Assembly: GCA_039619475.1 (NCBI GenBank)
Contig: CM077115.1
Span: 440,542,792 to 440,606,791, forward strand
Direction: 5' to 3'
Length of the DNA stretch: 64,000 bases
DNA from: Icerya purchasi
Taxonomy: Eukaryota; Arthropoda; Insecta; Hemiptera; Monophlebidae
In this document: positions 1 to 11,798 of the stretch, piece after piece
Numbering within the stretch: the first letter of the stretch is position 1
Layout: the number at the start of each line of letters is the position of its first letter
The notes under the pieces: model-generated
The model's input: only the letters and a program-made list of their open reading frames with translations
Told to the model about the DNA's origin: nothing
Database searches by the model: none
Position numbers and translations under genes: made by a program

Positions 1-194
1 TCGTTGCAAAACAAAAAAAAAAAAGTTACATCCAAGTCTGAGGAGAACGCAGATCAACGGAAACGATAAGATATTCGAAGCGCAATAAGAATTAGGGAGG
101 TTTCGGAGTGTATAAAGAAGTAGATTACATTAACGAAGGATGGACATTCAAAGGAGATATTGCAGCCCTCGATGGCTTACCGTCCCCTTTTATT

Positions 195-200
<6 letters not shown>
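1..200. other. Unassigned flank
   Basis: AT-rich sequence with a short A-run near position 12-24. I recognise no gene or repeat here. Confidence 0.3.
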
Positions 201-232
<32 letters not shown>

Positions 233-440
233 GGGCTCGGTGTTAACACTGACCCAACTACATGGACTTAGATCACCTACTCAGATTCTGAGGCGATCGG
301 AGATAGAAAGTATAAAGGAAAAAAGGAGAGGAATAACGGCTGGAGATGGGAAGGAAAGGATAAAGGAAGCATTGAAAGGGGTAGGAAGATCCAATGCCAA
401 AAGTTTGGTGTATAGATGAGAGCACTCAGGAAAAGACTTA
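201..440 (-). mobile_element. Family-B non-LTR retrotransposon, 3' end (5'-truncated)
   Basis: A 29-nt T-run at 201-229 is the poly(A) tail of a minus-strand insertion. It is followed by the family's 3' signature (GGGCTCG, then TGACCCA around 250). Read on the minus strand, the adjoining sequence encodes a C-terminal block close to LDLPTPFNASFILSFPS, which matches LKLGLPAPFNASYVLSLPI in the plus-strand copy at 4.4-4.6 kb. Only the end of the second ORF and its short 3' UTR remain, as expected for incomplete target-primed reverse transcription. The 5' limit is approximate. No function remains. Confidence 0.7.
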
Positions 441-1962
441 TATTGTAAAATAAAAAGAGATAATACTCGTAACGCTACACGTGTCTGAACTATTTAACCG
501 ACCGTGCTTTTGGTTCAAAGATTAATTTTCGACAGGCTTTACTTACAATTAGTTCGCGTTCGTTGTACCACTCTATTGCTACAGGTGTCCCTATCGGACT
601 TGTACGTAAACATATGTCACCACCACCATTTGTCGCCTACGTATGGGGCATACCTTATTAGATGTGTCAATTTTACTAATCACAATTATATTGTCTTGCA
701 ATATTGACGAAGTTATCAATTATTTATTACAAGTATTTAACTACTTATAACAAATACGGACATGCTAGAAGTCGTTAATCTCCCGAGGATGTTTTTCTTC
801 ATAATGTTTCTTACTTATTAGCTTGTATCGATGCTGTTGTAGTGGTTTTGTTCAAATTTATTATTAATAACGGGGCAATATCATTTAGTAGTGAAAGGCC
901 GGTTTTCTGAATTCTGACGTAGTTAATAACTGGCTTCTTCGAGAGTCTTGCTGCTATCTCGCTAGTTACTCGGTCCCAAACTGATATCCTTAATTTTCTG
1001 TTGTCCGGGGTGGCACTCCAATGTTTACAGTCACTTGGGATGTGATATGGCCGGTGTTGATTTTCTATTCTACCTCTTTCGGCACTCGTCGTGGGCTATG
1101 TCATATCATTGCGACCATGTTTGCTCGACTTCGTTGTTGACGTGTGATATTTTTTGATTTTACTTCATTAATCTTGCGGATTCGATTTACTTGTCGTATA
1201 TACACCCTATCCTGCTAGTCTAGTTTATTTGTAAAAATGATTAGTGGCCAAATGGTTTCGCGTCAGGCCAAAAAGAAAAAAAAAAATACCGACACAAAAA
1301 GGCAAAAAAAAAATTATAGAGGAATTACGGTAGATCGATAGGACAAATGAATAAGAAGAAGCAAAACTGATGAAGAGCCTCCTCAGCGTGATGAAAATTT
1401 CAAAAAGAAGAAAAAACTGCCCAAAGCAAGACCAAAGAAGAATCTTAGTGCGGAAGAATAAAAAGGCAGAAAGAATGTATTTCAGTGTTATCTATGCGAA
1501 AGGATTGAACAAAAAGCTCAATCTCGAAGAATTGAATTGTTCACTTTAAAGCACACAATTTACGCCGGCATAAAATTATATCCCCTTGGTAGGGTATCAT
1601 GGATTGTCGAAGAATTGAGCTTTTCATAATGTACTAAGCCTAATGGATCTGATGAGAACATTGGGGGCCAGTTTCTTTGTCATGGAATTCGCCTTTACTT
1701 TCACAGATTTCTCTGCTGTAATCGATATTCAATTTCAGATTAGGTGTATATACCCGGGAGCGACCCGGATATCGGGAGCGGAAAAAGTCTCGAACTCTTA
1801 ATAAAAAGAAAAAACTCTACCCCATTCTGGTCTCTGTCCGACAGTTTCTCGTGTTCATCGCTCATTACTATCTGATAGTTTAACATCTTTTACTTCCAAC
1901 AGAATTTTTCCTTCTGACAAAAAGAGGTTTAACCATGCCTATAATGAAAAGAAAAAAGATAC
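441..1962. other. Unassigned AT-rich stretch
   Basis: No ORF of note and no element recognised on either strand. Moderately GC-richer patches at 900-1150 and 1330-1620 might be decayed coding sequence, but I could not match them to a family. Confidence 0.3.
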
Positions 1963-2283
1963 TTGGGGAAAATAAATAAACTGCAAATTAAATGCTTGAA
2001 ATTAATAGGAAATCATAAAGGAGAGACCGATAGTGAAATAATTAAAAAAGAAAACGTAATGAGCATAAGAGGAATGTACTTATTACTGAAGATATGGGAG
2101 TACATATCAGAAGAAAAGAAAATTGAATTGGAGGAAAAAATAAACACAGAATACGAGTTGAGGGAAAAACTTTCGTACCAATTGCCGTTAACAAGAACAA
2201 AGATGGGGGAGCAAACGGATAAATATATTATAACTCAGATGTTGAATAAAATACCCAAAGAAATAATAGAGAAGGAAAAATAG
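1963..2283 (+). pseudogene. Possible reverse transcriptase C-terminal fragment
   Basis: An open frame of 106 codons, very K/E/I-rich. Its start resembles the LQxKCLKLI helix that follows the thumb in non-LTR reverse transcriptases. Its end (QLPLTRTKMGEQTDKYI, then NKIPKEI) resembles the C-terminal R-T-x-x-G...Y...N-x-I-P pattern of CR1/Jockey-type RT proteins. There is no catalytic domain, so at best this is a 5'-truncated tail. The extreme A-richness means a chance reading frame is possible. Homology is inferred from pattern only. Confidence 0.35.
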
Positions 2284-2500
2284 GGGAAAGAAAAAGGAAA
2301 ATAAAGGAATGGCTTCAGGAAGAAGAAAATATAAAAAAAATAATAAACATAAAATAAGAAAACAAAGCGCAACAAAAAAGCTAGGAAAAAAGAAACAAAA
2401 AAAAAAAACTGAATATAGAAAATAGAAATAGATTAGCAATTATTGATAAGTAAAATAGATAGATTAAGTAAATATTACACGATCATGTATATGTATAAGT

Positions 2501-2700
2501 TTTTCTTTTTTTTTCTTTTTTTTTTTTTTTTTTTTGGGCTCGTCAACCAAGGACCTTTACCCAGAAACAAAAGGTAAGGAAAGAAGTCGGTTATATTTTG
2601 ATTCGATCAGAGATTTTAACTAAAAAGGAACAAATAGCAGGAATAATTAGTGGGGAAGGAAAGGACAGGATATAGGATGCACAATAAGGGGTAAAGTTAA
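2501..2700 (-). mobile_element. Family-B-like non-LTR 3' end (subfamily with GGACCTTT motif)
   Basis: T-rich tract 2501-2535 followed by GGGCTCG and an AGGACCTTTACCCAGAAAC motif. It closely resembles the sequence after the T-run at 62795-62808 (ATCCTTTGTTCAGAAACA), and both continue to a shared GATCAGAGATT motif. The two copies therefore define a subfamily of the 3' end. Coding content is too decayed to read. Confidence 0.6.
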
Positions 2701-3348
2701 TTTAAGATGGCAAAATGTCAAATAGAATAATTCGTCGACAAGCGTTTTAGCTTAACGAAAATTTTTGTATGTAAAAAATTATAAATACATATTTTTCGAA
2801 AAAAAAAAAAAAGAAAAGTCCATCTTTTTTCTTTTCTGAGTTTCCCCCTATGGTCAACCGCAGCTACTTTTTCAAATATAACAAAGGACTAATGCGCATA
2901 TGCTCCATAATTTTTCACCGTAAAAACATCCTGTTTTCTTGTTTCTTATTTTTTGTTTTTTTGGACTCAACTAATTTTATCTAGGAACTGCTAGAAAGAA
3001 GAAAAGCTAATTAAATTCGAATTCGACAGTCAGCTGTCTCTGCGAAGGAACTAACAACAGGAATTATGGATCACTTTGTCTATTATATTCATTTTATTTT
3101 TGAGGTAATACCCACGGCCCATTTTTTTCCCCAAAATATTTCGAATAATTTATTCATGCTTGTATGGGGTATTATATTCCAATAACTTTCAATAATTTTA
3201 ATAATACGACTCGAATCAAGTTCACTTTTTTCTTTCCCTGGGAAGTAGGGTGTCGACTTTTGCTCTTTAACTCTGTCGCTTAATTCATATTGGTTAATTT
3301 ACTAAACTTTTAAACTATACGCGTTATTTTTTTTTTTCTTTTTCTATG

Positions 3349-3395
<47 letters not shown>

Positions 3396-3839
3396 TACTA
3401 TTATTATTATTGTTATTATTATTATTTCATCACAACTGACCAACTTTAGTGGTCATTTATCGATTAATTTAATGTGATAAAGAATGTTTTGTGGAGGGGT
3501 AGTACTCAGCAGTACTCCTGAACTTTATAATGCCTGAACATAAGGGCTTATTTCGCCTCAGTCTACGTATTTCACCGGAGTTATCCAGCAAATTGGTAGC
3601 AAGGGGGATTCATATGAATGCTAAGTCAGGCGAAATGTTTATTTGTTTGTTTTTTGATTTCATCCTCCACAAACATGACGTTCAAGTGTTATAATGGAGG
3701 GTATACTTTGAAACTACAGTATTGGTTGTTAGTACCCTATTTTGATATCGCTGTATTTTCTGTAAGTTCGATGTTTTTACGCAGCCCCACAGTTTCGCTA
3801 ACAACTGAAATAATAAAGTAAGCGCTAAAGGTGTATAGC
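2701..3839. other. Unassigned stretch with trinucleotide microsatellite
   Basis: AT-rich. It contains a (TTA)n microsatellite at about 3351-3426 and several poly(A)/poly(T) runs. No gene is supported. The T-run near 2945-2960 followed by GGACTCAACTAAT might be another very decayed retrotransposon 3' end. Confidence 0.35.
3351..3426. repeat. (TTA)n microsatellite
   Basis: About 25 imperfect TTA/ATT units, with a few ACT and GTT variants. Confidence 0.9.
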
Positions 3840-3928
3840 TTTTTTTTTGCTATCGTCGGATTAAACATAATTTATTTAGTCAGTGATACGGCTAGACTAT
3901 TAAGTAATGTTTTTAATGGTATAAATTA

Positions 3929-4695
3929 GCTGTCCTTGGCTGCATCTCTTAATTATCCATTGGATTCTGAAAGTTCCCAGAATATTTGTAATGCCAATCA
4001 CGTCAAGCCCGTGCCCAGAATTTTGAAAAGGGGTGGGGGTGGGGGGGGGGGGGGGTGAAAATTTTCTTCGCATATTTATTTTATGAATAACAATATATTT
4101 TTCACTAATATTCGTACTATTAATAATTTCCATCATTTTGATTTACATAAATGAATTACCCCGTATACGAACATTATTAAAAATTACATATATGTTATTA
4201 ATTGCACACGTAATAAAAAATTTTGCATAAGATAAATATGGAGCATATTTTTTCTTTTTTCTTTTAAAGGTAGGTAAGAACATCCTAAAAAATCATCAAT
4301 ATTTATTTTAAATTTGTGATTTTTTTCAGATTTTTGTGTATTCATAATAACTATTTCAGTTCTCATGGGGGGGGTTAACCCCCCCCCACCCACACACACA
4401 CACACCCCGTGGACACGGCCTTGAATCACGTGCTCTTCGAGTATTTTGGTTTATCTCGCGAGCGTGAGTTACTTTATTATCATCTTTTAAAGCTTGGCCT
4501 TCCTGCTCCCTTCAACGCCTCTTATGTTCTTTCTCTACCTATTCTCTCAGTTGTTCCAGTTCTAGGGGTGTTCCTTGATTCCATTGTCGGCAAAATAAAA
4601 ATATAATTTCTATTCTATTCCATGCATCTATTCCATTTTGCTGGGCTAATATTCCCTGGTAGCGAACCCAAGGGGGTATAAAAAAAAAAAAAAAA
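3929..4695 (+). mobile_element. Family-B non-LTR fragment, 5'-truncated, interrupted by a MITE
   Basis: This plus-strand fragment inserted into the family-D tail and ends in A15 at 4681-4695. With the MITE at 4004-4423 and one copy of its 8-bp target duplication removed, the frame reads CNANHVLFEYFGLSRERE followed by LLKLGLPAPFNASYVLSLP. This is the conserved C-terminal block of family B (compare CDANHILFECP near 19.6 kb, minus strand). The fragment is thus only the end of the second ORF plus the 3' UTR. Confidence 0.8.
4004..4423 (-). mobile_element. hAT-type MITE, copy 1 (8-bp TSD AATCACGT)
   Basis: A 420-bp element with terminal inverted repeats CAAGCCCGTGCCC on the left and GGACACGGCCTTG on the right. 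It is flanked on both sides by AATCACGT (3996-4003 and 4424-4431). An 8-bp duplication with a short CA...TG-type inverted repeat is characteristic of hAT transposition. There is no coding capacity, so it must have been mobilised in trans. Long G/C homopolymers lie just inside both ends. The interior matches the element at 8551-8946 in inverted orientation. Confidence 0.93.
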
Positions 4696-4990
4696 TAGTT
4701 GTAATTTTGATTATTTTGTTTTTTTTTTGTTATACTTTTTTGGCCTTTATTTTTTTTGTATAGCGTATTTATATTTTCCGTTAACAATATATGTAAGCGT
4801 TCTACTTTTTTTTATCACTAATGTAATGCAGTTAAGTCTCTTTCGAACTGGTACGACATTAGTGCCGTTGGGCTTAGTACATTGTGAACCTTAACTTCAC
4901 AATCCCGACGCCCTGTCAAGGGTATGGAACTCACTTTACTTTACTTTTACTTTACTTTACTTTTACTTTACTTTACTTTACTTTACTGTA

Positions 4991-5611
4991 TTACTGTATG
5001 TAGCCCCAAATATACGTTCTGTTCTATTCTGTTCTGTTCACAAAATTACTCCACGAAATGAAACATGAGGGGGAATTGTGTTCGTTTTTCTCTTCTGCTA
5101 TTTTCTGCTCTGCTCAGTAACAGAACGAACTGGTGTACTCCGTGGTCTGTTCCGGTTAATTAGCTTTCCAAAATTCAAATACTGACACTTGGAAAAAGGA
5201 GATAGATGAGTAAATATTTACCAAATGAAAGTAAAATTATAAAGCGGGTTTTAAGAAATCCCGTTTAACCCCTTATTAGCACTGTGCGAGTTGCTTTATT
5301 GTAATTTATGCTAAAACATTTATATACCGTAAAAACGGATTCGAAGTTTGACAAGAAGGAAAAAAAAAACGATATCACCAAAATCGTCAACCGAATTTAA
5401 TTAAGCATTTTTTTTTTTCAAAAATTAATGTACACTGCACATTAAAAATAGAATAATAAAATATTACGAAAAAATTAAATTAACTTTCGACGTAAAATAA
5501 CATCTTTCCATATTTGTGTAAGTCCGATAATGAAAAATTTTGATAGACTTATTGTTTATTTTGTCTTTTTCATTACGTACATTTGTCGATAATATCCAAA
5601 TTAACATAACA
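4991..5611. other. Unassigned AT-rich stretch
   Basis: No ORF or element recognised. The short repeated TTCTGTTCTATTCTG motif near 5020-5040 is probably the end of the microsatellite-like tail region. Confidence 0.3.
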
Positions 5612-5619
5612 TGTTAGAG

Positions 5620-6273
5620 CAAGGGCGGATCCAGAGAGACATTTTGGGAAGTGAAATCATATAATTATGTAATATCTTCTACGGTAGGCAGTAGATTTGA
5701 GAAATACGTTGTTTCATAAAGAAAATCAAATAGCGACCTCTTTAGAAATTTAAAATTGTCTCTTAAAAATACGTAATTACTACAATTTTTAATTTACCTT
5801 TTGTTTTATTTTTAGTTGTGAAAAAAATAAAACGAAATTATAAAATTCTAGCTAAAATGATAGTTTAGAATTTGAGTAATACCAAGGATAGTATTTTTAT
5901 TAGACTTTACTTCTTTGTTATTTTGATTAGTAATCCGATCCGAATTCTCTTTGTCCACGTGAACAAGTTTAAATATATATATTTCTCACTGAACTCTATT
6001 TTTAATTAAAATTGCAAAATAAAAATTAAAAATAAATAAGGAAGGCAAAAGATCGATGATAATTACATTTAAAACAGAATAAAAAACGTAACATTAATAG
6101 TTTTACTAGAAAACAGTATTAAATATTAGTTATAATTAAATCCACATGTTGTAACATTTATACAAATCTTTTATAGTGTGTAAATTAAATTTCTCTGTTA
6201 TAACAAATTTTTTTTATAGAGGCTTTGGTTCTTTAGAGCGAGGGCTATTTCCCCCTCTATGGATCAGCCACTG
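5620..6273. mobile_element. Non-autonomous hAT element, 654 bp (TSD TGTTAGAG)
   Basis: Begins CAAGGGCGGATCCAGAGAG and ends in the imperfect inverted match CTCTATGGATCAGCCACTG. It is bracketed by perfect 8-bp direct repeats TGTTAGAG at 5612-5619 and 6274-6281. The interior is AT-rich with no transposase coding, so this is a deletion derivative or MITE. The GGCGGATCCA-type terminus is common among insect hAT elements (established knowledge of the superfamily). Confidence 0.9.
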
Positions 6274-6913
6274 TGTTAGAGGGATTAATATGACATCGGG
6301 GTCCAACAAAGTTTAAAGTGTCACATATTTTACAACAGGCGAATATTTAAGCAATATAGCCGGAATATATTTAATAATAATTTTTTATGTTGGAACAGTG
6401 AATACTAAATAATTTTGGTTATTAAATGTAATTCAGATTAATAAGAAAAAGCGAACAGAAATTCAAAGGAAAGAATATAAAGAACTGTGGAAAGTATTAA
6501 AAAGAAAATTTCAGAAGTCAAAGAGTTGCGAATCTAAAATCTACTTATCGAAATAATTTCGAAGGGCAAAGGTTTTTATGGCTTGCCTTCACATTTGCCA
6601 CACCATCCCAACAATCGCCTTACAAGAAAACTGGTTCTCCATAATGTTTTCACGCTAGTTCATACCCCTTTTCTACTCGTCGTTTTATTCTTTTGCTTAA
6701 AGAATTTACTCAATATCACTCCGACAAATGCTCCTAATAAATCGTTAAAAGAGCTGTATATACTCTGATTGCAAATGATCGGACAATAGTTATCCCTCAT
6801 GGTGATTCTGGTTGCTGTAACATGTGGCACCAAAAATAACAATGATAATAATACCGCAAACATCGAAATATTTACTCAGACCAAAATCTATTTTTACATA
6901 AATATATGCGTAC

Positions 6914-6917
<4 letters not shown>

Positions 6918-6969
<52 letters not shown>

Positions 6970-6990
6970 ATATTTATATATTTATATATA
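6918..6990. repeat. (TA)n microsatellite
   Basis: Alternating TA with a few TTTA interruptions. Confidence 0.9.
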
Positions 6991-7601
6991 TACATATATG
7001 CTTGAATTATTCTTTAATTAAAATAAAGTAATCCATTAACAAACACGATCCGCTAACATGATGCAAAAATAAGAAGATAATACAACAACAGAAAATGCAT
7101 CTTAAATAGTTTCAAGTTTAATTTGAGGAAAAGTGAAATTTTGAATTCTTTAAAATATTTAACTTTCTTCCACGCCCCCGTCCTCGACGTGATGTGCCTC
7201 GCCATTCTATTTCAATCGAAAAATGAAACAGAGAATGTAAAAATATTCCGCCACTGTAAGAAAATGTAATTTTCTCAAAAATACCGAGTCCGCGAACGTA
7301 CAAAATGCGATAACACTTGGAGAAAAGATGTAAATAATGTAATGGTGTTGGCAGATTTTCCGGTAAACAAGTGAGGAAAATCTTGTTGAGAATTTTCTAA
7401 CGACGCTGCCGTCGATGTTCTAGATGAGCTTTAAGTAAACCCGAATACGGATGCAGAAACAGATATATTTACATTTCTGCGAGCCTCTAGCAATTTGAAT
7501 TCCTTTCAATAAAATTCCATTCAACAGCCAAAAAACAACCAAGCTTTCTTCGAAATCGAAATCTATCAGTGAATTAGTAATTCTCTACTTACATATAAAA
7601 A

Positions 7602-7641
<40 letters not shown>

Positions 7642-7739
7642 ATTTATATATAGACAGATAGATAGGAAGGTAGATACACATTTTGTATATTATTAAGTGA
7701 GAAATTCAGATATATAGAAATATATATAATATATAATTG

Positions 7740-7960
7740 GTTTTTCCGAAACAACTCTAACGATTTTTATAACATTCATAGATTAGGGATTTTTGAGGTT
7801 TAAAAATCGATTAATCTCTTCTAAAAAATGCTATTAAGCGGGCAGTAATTTTAAAAAAAAGATGTATAATGTTTGTTTTAATGGCCGTTTGTATTCAGGG
7901 TTTTTTCAAAAAATAAATAAAAGTAATACGCTTATTTACACCATGGTGGATAGCAAATTG
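7740..7960 (+). repeat. Dispersed repeat, copy 1 (partner 50730-50970, inverted)
   Basis: Contains an ordered series of motifs also found in reverse complement at 50730-50970: a GATTTTxATAAxATT block, a GATTAGGGATTTTTGAGG-like block, and ATTTACACCATGGTG. No coding sequence. The element class is unknown. Confidence 0.5.
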
Positions 7961-8420
7961 AAAACAGACTGTTCCGTTATGAAATAAGTTTATTTACGAT
8001 GTAACACATCGCGATTTTAAACATTGGTTTCGTTCAAGAGTTGTACGAATCGTAATATTAATGATACTTCTGGCTTAAAAATATTTGATATAATTTTGTA
8101 TAGCGTAAGAATACATCAATATAAAAAACCAGTGGAGTGCATCCGAATGTAACTAACAAATTACAAGTGTTATACTTTTAACTGTTTATGGAATCCATTA
8201 ATTCAAGATAGGTCCTGGTTATCTGGTATTTACAACTAAGGTTGATATGAAAAATTAAATAACATGCTTCTATCAGTTAGATATGTATAATATTTAAAAT
8301 TGACACATGGTCAATATTAAAACTAACTCTATTATAAGAATTATGGACCGTCATCAGAGCGTCTAAGAAATATCCCCATGGCGAGGTCTGAAAGATCGAA
8401 TTACATGCATGTGTATAATA

Positions 8421-8462
<42 letters not shown>

Positions 8463-8550
8463 AAATCTATCTATAACTATAAGAATACATCATAAAATTA
8501 TAAAATTGAAATAACCTGCTGGATAACTTATGGTTACTGATAGTGGTTAT

Positions 8551-8946
8551 CAAGGCCGTGCCCGGGGGGGGGGGGGACATGAGAATTGAAATAGCTATTA
8601 TGAATACACAAAAATCTGAAAAAAATCACAAATTTAAAATATTTTTAGGGTGTTCTTACCTACCTTTAAAAGAAAAAAGAAAAAATATGCTCCATATTTT
8701 TAGGTACTTCATTAATATCTTATGCAAAATTTTTTATTACGAGTATAATTAATAACATATGTAATTTTTATTAATGTTCATATACGGGGTAATTCATTTA
8801 TGTGAATTATTAATATATAAATCAAAATGATGGAAATTATTAATAGTACGAATATTAGTGAAAAATGTATTGTTAGATATAAAATAAATGCGCGAAGAAA
8901 ATGTTCACCCCCCTCCCCCTTCAAAATTCTGGGCACGGGCCTCCTG
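8551..8946 (+). mobile_element. hAT-type MITE, copy 2 (8-bp TSD GTGGTTAT)
   Basis: Begins CAAGGCCGTGCCC and ends GGGCACGGGCCTCCTG. Perfect 8-bp direct repeats GTGGTTAT flank it at 8543-8550 and 8947-8954. Its interior is the reverse complement of the MITE at 4004-4423 over nearly the whole length, with small indels. The two insertions are independent because their target duplications differ. Confidence 0.93.
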
Positions 8947-8954
8947 GTGGTTAT

Positions 8955-9599
8955 TTGTATGTATGTTTAACCTTAAATAATTTGTATACAAATGTTGGAA
9001 AATGTTCCAATAGAACTATCTCATTAAGTAACAATGAGCAGTCTATATTGCATAGTAATTTTAATTCATTATAATGTATCTGTTATGTGATAAACGGTTT
9101 CCGTTTCATTATTAACACAATTACAGCGTATATTGTTGTTAATTATCTTTAATTTATAAAAATGATAACCATCAAAGAACTATGTGCAATAAGTATTTGG
9201 CACTTATAATAGTTTACACTAAAATTTTTATCTTTAAAACGTGTGTTGTAATATTAGGCAAAAAAAAAAAACTTTTAATTAAATTACTAGATTTAAATTC
9301 TTTAAAAACAAGATCATTAATTACTTTAGGTTGTTATTATTTACTTTGCCATATTGAGTTACTTCACTTTTAAATATAAGAGATCTTTTTTTAATATATG
9401 TATATACGCGCTAAAACTGGTAAAAAATTATTAAATGTAGTTATGTAAGAAAATTACTACAGTTAGAATTTATATTACAAATTAATTGCCTATTTAAATT
9501 AAGATAGTATACACTGCAGCAGTATGAATATAAGTACTGTATTAATCCTTTATACAAAATATATATATATATATAATATGTATAATAGGGACCTGCGAT
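8955..9599. other. Unassigned AT-rich stretch
   Basis: Nothing recognised. The small reading frame at 9182-9373 has no known motif. Confidence 0.3.
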
Positions 9600-10614
9600 A
9601 ATTAAACCTTATTAAAAACTGCCCGAATCCAACAAATATTAAATGTTCGAACTGCTCTGGTCTGCATTTCGCCAACTCTAGAGACTGTCCCCAGCATATG
9701 TTAAAAATTTAACCAAAGAGACTCTCTGCATAGTAGGAAAACACCGTGCATTCCTCTAGTGATATTTAAGGACTGATAAAACATACGCAACTGTCATACC
9801 AGGTATTTCAGCAACACCCGATGCTCCAGGATCTCTAGAAGTTTTGTTTTTTCATATATCGTTTCTATTAATAAAAGCATTTATCCTAATTTTATTAATA
9901 GAGTTCGGACCATGTTAATCGAAATAAGTAAAACCGAAGATATGTTTTCTAAAATAATCATTATAGTCAGTACTATTTTGAAGCTCTTTCTGGATGAATA
10001 ATTACATAAAGCAGAACATTAAAATAATCGCTTGGAATGCTAATTCCACAAAGACCAAAAAATTCCAGAACTTTGTGACTTAGTGCATAGCAGGAATATT
10101 GGACATTGTATATGTATCTCTTTCAGAGAGCAAACTTAATTCGCAGTGTATACCAGGCGCTGGCCAAATTTTTGTATTTATCGGAATAATCGCGACTCCC
10201 GTCGTGGAGGTTGTGTTGCTATTCCAATTCGAAATAATATTTCACATACGCAACCCTCTCTTGTACTTGACGCATATCGAAACGGTGTGGGGGTACCAAC
10301 ACGCTGCTTTATATCCTTCTTATCTGTCACCGAACCAACTTAATTCGTTTAATGATATTGAAAAAATTATCGCGGGCGATTTAAATGCTAAAACTGGCCT
10401 TGGATCTGTTACGATAACACTAAAAAGCTGGAAATGTTTTAATTACTGCTTCTGGAAAATTAAATTCCTTCATTATTGTCCTCATACGTATTATCCGACA
10501 CCTGTAGAGAAACTCGCGTCCTAGTATTATAGGCCTTATTTCTGTAAAAAATACCAACCCGGTTGCGACGCCTATTTCCTTATCTCAACTCTCCTCTGAT
10601 GATCATCATCAAGT

Positions 10615-10955
10615 CCATTTTGTTCTACGTATGGACGTGGTGACACTATGTTGCTTTTACGATTTTCTTCCATTTATCTCAGTCTAGTACCAGATGCCGA
10701 CGTGCCATAACCAGTTAGCCTCCTTTACTTGATCAACCCCCATCGTACCGGACATCTTCCTCTAGGAGGAGGACGCTTTCCTTATAACTGGTCTACCCCT
10801 GTATAATAGTTCTTTCCATTGAATTTGTTTTTCTCGCTTTGTGCCGAAATATCTCACATACCTTCGTTAATTCTAATTAGTAAACTGTATTATCGATTTT
10901 CAGTTCGTCTAGAACTGACTTGTTAGTTCGGCGTGCAGCGTATATCCGGGGGCAA
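10615..10955 (-). pseudogene. RTE-like reverse transcriptase C-terminal remnant
   Basis: On the minus strand a decayed reading gives RYVRYFGTKREKQIQWKELL, then RGRPVIRK and W...GV...KEANWLWHVGIW. This resembles the FGHVxR...GKxxGRRxRGRPxxxW tail shared by many RTE/CR1-like retroposon proteins. It opposes the surrounding plus-strand element, so it is a later insertion or a rearrangement. Stops interrupt it. Confidence 0.45.
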
Positions 10956-11798
10956 TTTTCGGTATAAAGACAATTTTATCTGATTTTTATCTGTTTTTTT
11001 TTTTTTTCACGGTCTACGTTTCTCATGAATATGTTGCAATTGGGAAGATCGTTAACTTGTTTTTTACTTTAGTGTTTTTCGTAATGTTCGTGTCTTTCCA
11101 TATTTTCTTGATCTTCCCTGTTGCAACTCTCGCCGTCTCTAAACGTCTGCGGATTTATTTTTCACATCATCCTGTATTTGTAATTACTGATCCGAGGTAT
11201 AATTTTTTTTTTTTTTGGGGGGGGGGGGGGTTAAACTCAAATTTTACCCATTTTCAATTATTAATCTCAATTGTACTTTATGCTATGACTATACCAATAT
11301 CCTACTTCTTCTTACAAAAACATAGATTGCGTGATATGTAATCGGTAGTGAAAGGATATACACTAGTTCATATTATATGGACACAAGAGATGTTCAGTAA
11401 TAATAACGCCCGATGAAGATCAGAAGTGTGCGAAGTATAATAAGAACATGTGATCCGCATCAGCCACTTTATCTACACGTCCCTTGGATGAGTACAGAAC
11501 GGGGAATCAATCCACCGGATTTTATATAGAAAACCCGTTAGCTTATTTGTCCCAGTACGTAACCTACAGATTGCTACGTGGAAATTTTTTGAATAGATGT
11601 TCGAGTATAACAACCGGGAATACCATGGTTTAGCAGGGATATTCCTTTTAAACTCACCTATTACCTCGTATCCCCCTTAGTTTGCGGTTGATTCATTTTA
11701 GCTCTGTATCATTACCTTTATCTTCGCCCGATTTACTTTTAAATCGTAGTTTTCTCACTTACGGACTTTAGTTTATAAAATCTACTAATTCTTCTTCA

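Larger units (their letters stand above)
3840..4990 (+). mobile_element. Family-D non-LTR 3' end, interrupted by a nested insertion
   Basis: The pieces 3845-3928 and 4696-4880 match, in order and orientation, the reverse complement of about 24540-24260. The shared sequence includes a coding tail reading SDT(A/D)(R/K)LLSNVFNGIN followed by a stop, and then a T-rich 3' UTR. In the 24-kb copy the stop codon is followed directly by this UTR. Here the join is split by the family-B fragment at 3929-4695. The 3' end carries a (TTTAC/TTTTAC)n tail at about 4930-4987, typical of non-LTR elements with microsatellite-like tails. The clade is not certain. Confidence 0.65.
6282..8542. other. Unassigned AT-rich stretch with (TA)n microsatellites
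   Basis: Holds dinucleotide (TA)n tracts at about 6918-6990, 7607-7635 and 8418-8462, plus the dispersed repeat piece at about 7740-7960 listed separately. Small open frames here lack recognisable domains and are probably chance. Confidence 0.35.

Noticed and set aside
4376..4410. CCCC/CACACA tract as a telomere-like or regulatory repeat
   Set aside because: It is the G/C-rich edge of the hAT MITE, as shown by the second copy at 8.56 kb.
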